Positions 55,610 through 64,000 of a stretch of DNA of 64,000 nt are shown here, one piece after another. The first letter of the stretch is position 1, and the number at the start of each line of letters is the position of its first letter. Position numbers and translations under genes: made by a program. The DNA is from Kangiella marina (GTDB lineage Bacteria > Pseudomonadota > Gammaproteobacteria > Enterobacterales > Kangiellaceae): positions 1,302,001-1,366,000 of the forward strand of contig NZ_BAABFV010000001.1 of the NCBI RefSeq assembly GCF_039541235.1, in the 5' to 3' direction. The notes beneath the pieces were generated by a model. It was not told the DNA's origin, did not search any database, and was given only the letters and a program-made list of their open reading frames with translations.

Positions 55610-56391
55610 TAACCCTCGCCTTTATCCTGTTGCCAAAAAGGAGTTCCCAAAACGGGCGTGCTTGGTTTCGCCATATCCCTTACCGGCATAGCACCCGCTT
55701 CAAAAGCTTGGCGGCCCGCTTCCACGCCAGCTTTAAAAGCGCCAGCCATCATCACAGGATCTTCTGCCTGCGCCACGGCTGTATTGAGTAGCACCGCATC
55801 AAAGCCCATCTCCATTGCTTGCGCAGCATGCGATGGTAACCCTAATCCAGCATCAATCACCATCGGAACATCTGGCAACCTTTGACGTAGCGTTTGCAAG
55901 GCATAAGGATCGCTTAAACCACGTCCAGTACCTATTGGCGCGCCCCAAGGCATTAAAATATGACAGCCAGCATCGAGTAAACGCTGACATAACACCAGAT
56001 CATCCGTGCAATAAGGAAAGACTTCAAAGCCACGCTTAACCAGTTCTTTGGTCGCCTCGACCAACTGAAACGGATCCGGCTGTAAATTGTATTCGTCACC
56101 AATAACTTCTAACTTGATCCAGTTCGTCTGAAACAACTCACGCGCCATTTCAGCCGTAGTTACTGCTTCTTTAACCGTATGACAACCCGCCGTGTTTGGG
56201 AGCCAGTGACAATCCAGTTGATTAATTTGTTTCCAGAAATTTTCCCCGCCTTGTCCTTCACGTCGCACTGACACGGTAACAATGTCCGCACCCGAAGCAC
56301 GTATCGCATCCAGCATGATCTGCGGCGACGGATATAAAGCCGTACCTAAAAACAATCGACTGTTAACATCTTTACCACCGATTTTTAGCAT
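55609..56391 (-). CDS. thiG: Thiazole synthase
   Basis: ThiG makes the thiazole phosphate from deoxyxylulose phosphate, dehydroglycine and ThiS thiocarboxylate. The 260-residue TIM barrel has [23 protein letters not shown], the Schiff-base lysine in [26 protein letters not shown] and [26 protein letters not shown]. It is separated from thiS by 257 bases that hold a repeat element. Confidence 0.97.
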   Translation of the reverse strand: MLKIGGKDVNSRLFLGTALYPSPQIMLDAIRASGADIVTVSVRREGQGGENFWKQINQLDCHWLPNTAGCHTVKEAVTTAEMARELFQTNWIKLEVIGDEYNLQPDPFQLVEATKELVKRGFEVFPYCTDDLVLCQRLLDAGCHILMPWGAPIGTGRGLSDPYALQTLRQRLPDVPMVIDAGLGLPSHAAQAMEMGFDAVLLNTAVAQAEDPVMMAGAFKAGVEAGRQAFEAGAMPVRDMAKPSTPVLGTPFWQQDKGEG

Positions 56392-56471
56392 ACTTTTCTC
56401 TTTAAATATTCTTAAGACCAGACTTAGCTCAAGCCTTAAAGCTAACTCCTAATCCCCTTATATTGAGCTAA

Positions 56472-56576
56472 GGTTTGTGTAAAACATAGCAAACCGCAGG
56501 AAGTCATGTTTACATGACCTCAATATCGGGGTGGCCTTCTTTTGGACACTTTTCTTGGCCAAGCAAGAAAAGTGTC
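56472..56576. repeat. Dispersed extragenic repeat with three hairpins inside the thi operon
   Basis: From left to right: GGTTTG/CAAACC (56472-56495), GTCATGT/ACATGAC (56503-56518), then a perfect 13 bp stem GACACTTTTCTTG (56545-56557) with its complement at 56564-56576. The stretch before and around the last stem (GGGGTGGCCTTCTTTTGG, CTTGGCCAAGCAAG) is of a kind I know as a common proteobacterial repeat. It sits between thiS and thiG, where it would shape the operon mRNA. Confidence 0.65.
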
Positions 56577-56648
56577 AACTAAAAATTTGATTAGAACAGA
56601 TTATTCATAATCGACTAAGCCCAAATGCCGGTTAAGCGATTTAAAATT

Positions 56649-56846
56649 TTAGCCGCCCTGCATCGGCTGAACAATCTCCAACTTATCATTCTCTTTCAAC
56701 ACCGTTTCACCATAAAGCGATCTCGGTACGAACTCCATGTTCACTGCAATCGCAAAATTCCCTTCTTGCTGATACCATTCAATAAATTGTGACAAGGTCA
56801 TACCTTGTTCAATATCCAACACTTCATCATTCACTTCAATTTGCAT
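56649..56846 (-). CDS. thiS: Sulfur-carrier protein ThiS
   Basis: A 65-residue ubiquitin-like protein, MQIEVNDEVLDIEQGMTLSQ, ending in the essential Gly-Gly (QPMQGG) that is adenylated and thiocarboxylated. The ATG at 56846 fits the AGGA ribosome site and family length better than the ATG at 56855. It overlaps thiO by 11 bases. No thiF is in the operon, so a MoeB/ThiF-type enzyme elsewhere must activate it. Confidence 0.95.
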   Translation of the reverse strand: MQIEVNDEVLDIEQGMTLSQFIEWYQQEGNFAIAVNMEFVPRSLYGETVLKENDKLEIVQPMQGG

Positions 56847-57900
56847 ATTGAACATTTCCTATTTCTTGATTCACTTCTTGCTCAAACTCTTTAATCGCTT
56901 GTTCTACCACTGCCGGTGCTAACAAAATTCCATGGCGATAAAGCCCGTTGATTTTTGTTATGCCACTTTGGGTTTTTACCCAAGGCAAATTATTGGGTAA
57001 TGCAGGTCGGCAATTGACGACACTATTAATAATTCTTGCTTCACCAAAACCCCGATGCACACTATAAGCAGCGGACAGCAGCTCTAAACTTGAACGCACC
57101 GACACTGGGCTATAGTCCTCGCTTTCAATTTCTGTCGCACCAATCAAATACAGATTATTCGGCCTTGGCACTACATAGATTCGATAACGAGGATGAATGA
57201 GTCGTGTTAAATGCTTAATGCTCACATCTGGTGCTTGTAACCACAACAACTCGCCGCGAACCGCACGAAGCGGTAAATCATTTTTAGCGCCCAGTCCGCG
57301 ACAATCAAAAACCCAATCAAACGCTTCAGTAGTTCCTTCTGCTTCGATCTGGCCGTTGCTAAGGGTGCTAATACGCTTCCCGTAATGAATCGTGACGCAA
57401 TCACTGTGTTCCAACTCATTCATCACACTATGCATCAAACCAACCGGATCAATCTGCCCTTCCGTAGGTAAATATAAACCGTCACCCAAATGGCTAAGAT
57501 CCTCTTCTTTTTCAGCAACGGCTATTTTCTTAACCAGTGTTTGCGAAGCCTTTTCAGCACCAAGTTTTCGTTGTATCACACGATAAAAATGATCCAGCTC
57601 TACCCTGTCGCTGCCATGCGCTGTAACCAATGATCCGGTTTGACGATAAAACACTGGAGTAGTTAACTGTTTTAACCACTGTGGATACAGTTTCATCGAG
57701 TGATTACCCAATTCAAAAATATCCAACTCCGCCATTTCAAGTTCAGCCAGCGGTGACAAGATCCCGGCAGCCGCAAAAGAGCAAGCACTTTCCTCACCCT
57801 TTTGTTGCTTATCGTAAAGCGTTACTTGATGGCCGCGCTTTGCCAGACGCCATGTTAATAAACGTCCAGCAATTCCAGCGCCGATAACAGCTAGCTTCAT
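56836..57900 (-). CDS. thiO: Glycine oxidase ThiO
   Basis: ThiO oxidises glycine to dehydroglycine for the thiazole ring, using FAD and O2. The 354-residue D-amino-acid-oxidase-like protein has the dinucleotide motif VIGAGIAGRLLTWRLAKRGH at the start, GILSPLAE, VFDCRGLGA, VRGELLWLQAP and a late GLYRHGILLAPAV. Use of ThiO rather than the radical enzyme ThiH indicates the aerobic route. It follows thiC by eight bases. Confidence 0.95.
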   Translation of the reverse strand: MKLAVIGAGIAGRLLTWRLAKRGHQVTLYDKQQKGEESACSFAAAGILSPLAELEMAELDIFELGNHSMKLYPQWLKQLTTPVFYRQTGSLVTAHGSDRVELDHFYRVIQRKLGAEKASQTLVKKIAVAEKEEDLSHLGDGLYLPTEGQIDPVGLMHSVMNELEHSDCVTIHYGKRISTLSNGQIEAEGTTEAFDWVFDCRGLGAKNDLPLRAVRGELLWLQAPDVSIKHLTRLIHPRYRIYVVPRPNNLYLIGATEIESEDYSPVSVRSSLELLSAAYSVHRGFGEARIINSVVNCRPALPNNLPWVKTQSGITKINGLYRHGILLAPAVVEQAIKEFEQEVNQEIGNVQYAN

Positions 57901-57908
57901 CTCAAATG

Positions 57909-59774
<1,866 letters not shown>

Positions 59775-59870
59775 CTAGGTCTCTACTATTGAGGCTCCAA
59801 CCGTTGTGACCGACGCAAAAAAGATAATAGGACAAGGGACCGTTCGGAATGTTATTTCACCCTTGAGGCT

Positions 59871-60005
59871 ACTCTTCCCTACGCCGATGCTAATCGGATC
59901 AGGTAATACGGGTTCCGAGCTTCATCCTATGCTAGGACTTAGCTCGAGTCTCAGCCTAACGCACGCTCACTTTAATTAAGCATCCACGCTCCGGCACCCC
60001 GAGAG
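59871..60005 (-). promoter_or_regulatory. TPP (THI-box) riboswitch controlling thiC
   Basis: On the minus strand the segment shows CGGGGTGCC, the pyrimidine-sensing CTGAGA, ACCCGTATTACCTGATC and GCGTAGGGAAGAG, in the order and spacing of TPP aptamers, with a closing helix CTCT/AGAG. The P3 arm carries a long insert. Below it, GGTTGG (59797-59802) can pair with CCAAC (59760-59764), enclosing the thiC ribosome site, which suggests translational control in addition to or instead of termination. The platform assignment is inference. Confidence 0.95.
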
Positions 60006-60039
60006 ATGCAATCATTATAGGGGTTAAGTCGTGGGAATT

Positions 60040-60636
60040 CTATCCGTCTCGTACGATTTTTATACTTTCGACATAAACCAGTTCACAAGCACCGCCGCCG
60101 GTATCATCGCGCTTTAACGAGCTTCTCCACTTCCAGCCATTTTCTCCGTGGACCTCGACCAATTGGCCTTTTATCGTCACAATCTGCCCAGGCTTTACAG
60201 CATCTAAATCATCTTTTATCCAGCTTTGCGCTGGGATCATGTGCATATTGGCGCTGTGAGTCTCGATTTCTTTTTGCGGTATTGGCGCTGTTTGATAGCG
60301 ATAACGATACCAACGTCCCGATTGGCTGAAATTTATGTGCTGCAATACCGCTTCGTCCGACATTCTTCCCCAGCCTAACGCCAAGTCTGTTGGTGAAATA
60401 GCGGCACCATCATCAAAACGATAATCTTCCCTCAATATCACTTTAGCTGTGATTGAAAACTCTGCTAATGGCTTGACTTTGAAACCCTTATAGTTAAATT
60501 CGATGGGTTGCTCGATCATCACTTGCTCGGGCGCTTGCGGTGCGAACACACCATCACCCAACACCACCTCTTTAGAACTCAAGACCCATATCAGAAGCGC
60601 CAGGCCAATCATGACTCCCAAGACTTTTTTCAACAT
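60040..60636 (-). CDS. Unknown membrane-anchored protein
   Basis: A 198-residue protein with one N-terminal helix (VLGVMIGLALLIWVL, about 5-19) and a likely periplasmic domain containing ALGWGRMSDEAVLQHINF, GRWYRYRYQT, SANMHMIPA and GENGWKWRSSLKRDD. These motifs recur in small uncharacterised bacterial proteins but I have no name. It ends 35 bases before the riboswitch. Confidence 0.65.
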   Translation of the reverse strand: MLKKVLGVMIGLALLIWVLSSKEVVLGDGVFAPQAPEQVMIEQPIEFNYKGFKVKPLAEFSITAKVILREDYRFDDGAAISPTDLALGWGRMSDEAVLQHINFSQSGRWYRYRYQTAPIPQKEIETHSANMHMIPAQSWIKDDLDAVKPGQIVTIKGQLVEVHGENGWKWRSSLKRDDTGGGACELVYVESIKIVRDG

Positions 60637-60683
60637 CGCGTTTTAGCCACCTCATTCACTATTTTCAGCGCTTATCATAGCAA

Positions 60684-60709
60684 ATAGAAAGGCGACCGAA
60701 GCCGCCTTT
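60684..60709 (-). terminator. Intrinsic terminator of the DUF4870 gene
   Basis: On the minus strand a 9 bp stem, AAAGGCGGC at 60701-60709 with its partner at 60688-60696, closes a TTCG tetraloop and is followed by a T-rich stretch. The G-U pair forms only in the minus-strand RNA, which supports the direction. Confidence 0.65.
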
Positions 60710-60746
60710 GTTGGTGTTAACTAACGTAAGGGAGAGAGTTTACGGG

Positions 60747-61250
60747 CTATTTCACCAAGTTCATCGAAAATGGATATTTATAGACGCCACCTTCGCTCGC
60801 TTTTATAGCCGCCAATATCGTCACGATAAAGTGGAATATAATCAATCCAACCATGATTGGAATTCCGATCAGGATGAAGCACAGCACAAAAGCAATACAG
60901 TAAGCGATAAACATCGAGATATTAAAGTTTATGGCTTCAATACCGTTTTGTGCAACCAACGGCATTTCTTCTTTCTTAAATAACCACACAAATAGTGGTC
61001 CAAGAACCATGCCAATCAACGGGATTAATGGGACTAAAGCCGCAAATGCCGCGATATGGCTAAGCATTGCCCAATTCTTTTCTTCAGGACTCGCTGCTTC
61101 ACCGCTAAGCACTTCCGCCTCTCCGTCTACCACATTGTCATCCTGACTGGCTTTTGATTGATGATTGTCTTTCGACTCATCACGTGTTTCTTCGGGTTTA
61201 CCGGGCTCCTTTTCAGGGCCATTGGTATTTTTGTCATGTTCGTTTGTCAT
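60747..61250 (-). CDS. DUF4870 membrane protein
   Basis: A 167-residue protein with a hydrophilic acidic start (about 1-55, rich in Glu, Lys and Asp) and three hydrophobic segments: MLSHIAAFAALVPLIPLIGMVLGPLFVWLF, an AINFNISMFIAYCIAFVLCFILI stretch and GLIIFHFIVTILAAI. The LSHIAAF...GPLFVWLFKK pattern and the final AIKASEGGVYKYPFSMNLVK are the DUF4870 signature. Function unknown. Confidence 0.88.
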   Translation of the reverse strand: MTNEHDKNTNGPEKEPGKPEETRDESKDNHQSKASQDDNVVDGEAEVLSGEAASPEEKNWAMLSHIAAFAALVPLIPLIGMVLGPLFVWLFKKEEMPLVAQNGIEAINFNISMFIAYCIAFVLCFILIGIPIMVGLIIFHFIVTILAAIKASEGGVYKYPFSMNLVK

Positions 61251-61691
61251 CTGTATGTCTCCTCAATCAATCGACATATTCAGATTACCAATAATTTATA
61301 TTTCAATGTGTTACCAAAAGTCATGGTTTTTGACGACAAATTCCTACTTTCATTTTGTCACTTTCATGTTTAGAGTTACACTTGTAACCTGTTGAAATAC
61401 ATACGTTTATTATCCTAACGAACATTCGGCCCTAACTATTAGTCAAGGTTGATTAGCGCTTTAGTTTCTTATTAACCTATTGATATTAAAAAGAATAAAA
61501 TTTTTTTATATGGCCTAACCCAGTCGCAAAATGGGCTAAGTTGTTGTTTTTAATGAAGCTGTGGTGATGAGAAGAGTGCGGCATATCGGCTTTAGACTAT
61601 TATAATAGCGTTTGCTGCATTCCGTTTCTGGGCAAAAAGCCGTTTCTACCCTAGCCTTATTTGGCAGATTTTGTCTGTTTTTCCATCAATT
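61251..61691. other. 441-base gap without a supported gene
   Basis: AT-rich sequence between the DUF4870 start and the end of the diguanylate cyclase gene. It contains a perfect palindrome CTATTATAATAG (61597-61608), a CCCA/TGGG hairpin (61519-61535) followed on the plus strand by a T-rich stretch (61541-61551), and a direct repeat CCGTTTCT at 61622 and 61640. The hairpin plus T run could end a small plus-strand RNA, but I found no convincing promoter. Confidence 0.4.
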
Positions 61692-63689
61692 CTAAGCGCT
61701 GGCTTGGTTGGTTCTATTACGACCTTCTTCCTTTGCGGCATACAGTGCTTTATCCGCGCGTCGAATCATCTGCTTCATGGTTTCACCCCGATTAAGTTCC
61801 GCGACACCAAGACTGATGGTTAGACTGAGCGACTCTTCACCAGCATCAAACTGTAGTGACGCCACACCGTTTCGTAAGCGCTCAGCCACTTGATAGGCAT
61901 CTTCCCGCTTTGAGTTTGGCAACACAACCATAAACTCTTCACCACCATAACGGCCGAGTTTATCTTCCTGCCTTAACGCCATTTCACAGAAGTTAGTTAG
62001 CCGCTTCAGTACTTCATCACCAACCTCATGGCCATAGTCATCATTGACCTCCTTGAAATGATCAATATCAAACACGATCACGCTAATTGGATTATCGCCC
62101 TCGCTGGCATCTTTAACCACACCCTCACCGTATTGCTCAATGTGACGACGGTTAGCAATACCGGTCAAACTGTCAGTCATCGCTAAGCGTTTCATTTTTC
62201 GGGAGAGAGACCATTGCTTTAGTGCAAACACCAATAATAAAAGAATAAGAACTAAGCCGAGGATGGTTGCGATCGTTTGCCAGTTTCGAGCCTTGCGTAA
62301 GCTTTCGAGCTCTCTATTTTTTAACTCTTGTTCAGCTTGTAGGCGCTTATTCTCCAACTCTTGACGTTCATTATCAAATTGATAACGCAATATTAAGGTC
62401 TGCTGTTTGTTCTTCTCTTGATTCAACTTTTTAGACAGTTCTTTATGCTTATCTAAAGCTTCCGCCATTTCCTTATCTTGGCCAAGACTTCTATAATTTT
62501 CTGCACGCGCTTCATACAGCCACACCAAGTAGCGATCGTTTCCGCTATCTTTCATCAACTGCTCGGCAGTTTCAAAATGCTCATAAGCCAGCTCAGGTTT
62601 TTCTAAGCCATTCAAGGCAATCCCAGCTTCTAGCTCAATCGACTCCATTTTTTCTTTGTTGCCGTAACGAGCATACTGGTTCTTAGCTGCCTCTAATTCT
62701 TCCAAGGCATCACTGTAGCGCTTTAACTCATTTAGAGTAGCTGCTTTTGCTTCATGAATACTGCCCAAGTCGAAAAATATCAGATTGTCTTCCGACAGAC
62801 GCAACGCCTCATTTTGCAATTCCAGGGCTTTCTCAAACTCTTCTTTGGCATGGTGGACGTAGCTTTTCTGAAGTAAGACCTGAATTTTTCCTTCGGTTAA
62901 GCCATCCTCTTCGGCGTAACTCAAAGCATCATCAAAGTAGATCAAAGCCTTGTCATAAAAGCCCACTCGTCGATAAGCAATGCCAATATCAAACAGCACT
63001 GTTTCAGCGGCCTCTTCGCCCATAACATCTTCAAAAATTGCTTTAGCTTCTAAACAATCTGCCAGTGAATTGGCGTATCGACCGATCAAAGACTCGATAG
63101 AACACCTCAAGGCTAAGCTCTGCGCCAGCAAATCATTCTGCTCAATCTCTCGCGCTAAATCGACGGCTTGAGTCGCGGCTTCAACGGCTCGAGACCACTT
63201 GGATTCGCCTAAACGAGCACTGGTTAAGCAATAATAAAAGCGTGCGGCGCCTAACTTATCGCCATTTTTTTTCGCCTCAGCAATAAGCTTCGGAACGGTT
63301 TCTTCTGGCGTTTCAAAGTCTTCGCCATAACCGGCGAGGCACGCATAATATTGATATTGCCTTTCTCGTTTGGCATCGCCTTCAGGGATGGCTTTTCGCA
63401 ACTGTTCTAAATAGAAGACAAGCCGATTGATGGTGGATATATCCACTTCTTCATTTTCAACTTGTAAATACAGCTCATCGAAAGTTTCTTGTGGGGACTT
63501 TTCTACAACCTCTTCGGCTGCCATAGCGGTGTTCGAGACTATGAGTAGGGTGATAAAAGCTAGCGCGGTTGTTAAGAAAAGTGCTTTCAAGGATCGTGTG
63601 GCAGGGCTTTTTAAACCGAATAGGCGGTCGACTGGCGCTTGTTCAACCAATGCTTGGGATTGTGAAATATATGTGTAACGCCTTGACAT
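61692..63689 (-). CDS. TPR-containing membrane diguanylate cyclase (GGDEF)
   Basis: The 665-residue protein has a basic start with an N-terminal hydrophobic segment (about 33-55, ending SNTAMAAEE), a long tetratricopeptide region (about 70-440), a membrane helix (about 480-500, TIATILGLVLILLLLVFAL) and a GGDEF domain. The active motif RYGGEEF and the inhibitory I-site RQED, five residues before GGEEF, are both intact, so it should make c-di-GMP with product inhibition. The periplasmic TPR part presumably senses a protein or ligand. It may oppose the EAL phosphodiesterase at 17513. Confidence 0.93.
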   Translation of the reverse strand: MSRRYTYISQSQALVEQAPVDRLFGLKSPATRSLKALFLTTALAFITLLIVSNTAMAAEEVVEKSPQETFDELYLQVENEEVDISTINRLVFYLEQLRKAIPEGDAKRERQYQYYACLAGYGEDFETPEETVPKLIAEAKKNGDKLGAARFYYCLTSARLGESKWSRAVEAATQAVDLAREIEQNDLLAQSLALRCSIESLIGRYANSLADCLEAKAIFEDVMGEEAAETVLFDIGIAYRRVGFYDKALIYFDDALSYAEEDGLTEGKIQVLLQKSYVHHAKEEFEKALELQNEALRLSEDNLIFFDLGSIHEAKAATLNELKRYSDALEELEAAKNQYARYGNKEKMESIELEAGIALNGLEKPELAYEHFETAEQLMKDSGNDRYLVWLYEARAENYRSLGQDKEMAEALDKHKELSKKLNQEKNKQQTLILRYQFDNERQELENKRLQAEQELKNRELESLRKARNWQTIATILGLVLILLLLVFALKQWSLSRKMKRLAMTDSLTGIANRRHIEQYGEGVVKDASEGDNPISVIVFDIDHFKEVNDDYGHEVGDEVLKRLTNFCEMALRQEDKLGRYGGEEFMVVLPNSKREDAYQVAERLRNGVASLQFDAGEESLSLTISLGVAELNRGETMKQMIRRADKALYAAKEEGRNRTNQASA

Positions 63690-63778
63690 GTAATAAAAAC
63701 CTTTCAGTTCTCTCTATGTAACAATAGCACAGTTTCTGTCAAAGGCAAGAGTCACAGTGTCAATTATTTTTACACATT

Positions 63779-64000
<222 letters not shown>

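Noticed and set aside
61597-61608. TATAAT-containing palindrome as a promoter
   Set aside because: No -35 box at suitable distance on either strand, and no gene starts downstream in a fitting orientation.

Overview
This 64 kb window is an ordinary chromosomal stretch of a gammaproteobacterium of moderate GC content, densely packed and without tRNA, rRNA, CRISPR, insertion-sequence or prophage genes that I can see. Gene content and order (lptM-dapF-DUF484-xerC-yigB with uvrD; algZ/algR-hemC-hemD-hemX-hemY; crp/vfr beside osmC and trpG; rpe-gph; glpE-glpG; kbl-tdh; a TPP-controlled thiC-thiO-thiS-thiG-thiDE operon) point to a marine, aerobic relative of Kangiella and other Oceanospirillales/Pseudomonadales-like bacteria. 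The genus is an inference from gene order and protein style; no database search was possible.

Layout. 1-2760: start of an exported subtilisin-type protease (cut by the window edge) and uvrD. 2803-11613: a block holding a lipoprotein with a hydratase-type fold, a D-2-hydroxyacid dehydrogenase, a secreted matrixin-like metalloprotease with its small exported partner, and a NarL-type two-component system whose sensor carries a periplasmic beta-propeller. This block lies between uvrD and yigB, genes that are adjacent in enteric bacteria, so it looks like an insertion. 11789-16271: yigB, xerC, DUF484, dapF, lptM, then divergent cyaY and an esterase. 16304-17407: a lipoprotein and an M15-type peptidoglycan peptidase without signal peptide, a candidate effector/immunity pair. 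17513-25688: an EAL phosphodiesterase divergent from algZ/algR-like regulators, followed by the haem genes hemC, hemD, hemX, hemY and a YheV-like protein.

25793-34162: NhaC antiporter, aroE, a DUF6869-like protein, a large DUF2339 membrane protein, small unknown proteins, a VOC protein, an OsmC protein and divergent crp. 34206-37277: rpe, gph, a TrpG/PabA amidotransferase fused to an N-terminal membrane segment, and a DUF3050 protein. 37637-46621: a hemerythrin-like protein, VanZ-like protein, an exosortase-type acyl-CoA ligase and PLP decarboxylase pair, plsB, ubiA, ubiC and a DUF2007 protein.

46654-53678: glpE, a rhomboid protease, elaA, threonine degradation (kbl, tdh), an unknown membrane-anchored protein and a pair of bacterial PH-domain proteins. 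53767-60005: the thiamine operon, read leftwards from a clear TPP riboswitch and ending in a rhodanese. 60040-64000: an unknown anchored protein, a DUF4870 protein, a TPR-GGDEF diguanylate cyclase and the 3' end of a CNNM/CBS-domain protein.

Non-coding structure is notable. There are several dispersed palindromic repeats (32493-32578, 49137-49216, 56472-56576), perfect inverted repeats in divergent promoter regions, and five terminator-like hairpins. I found no single large unknown system. The best leads are the M15/lipoprotein pair, the membrane-anchored TrpG, the protease/propeller-sensor block with its missing start codon, and the thi-operon rhodanese.
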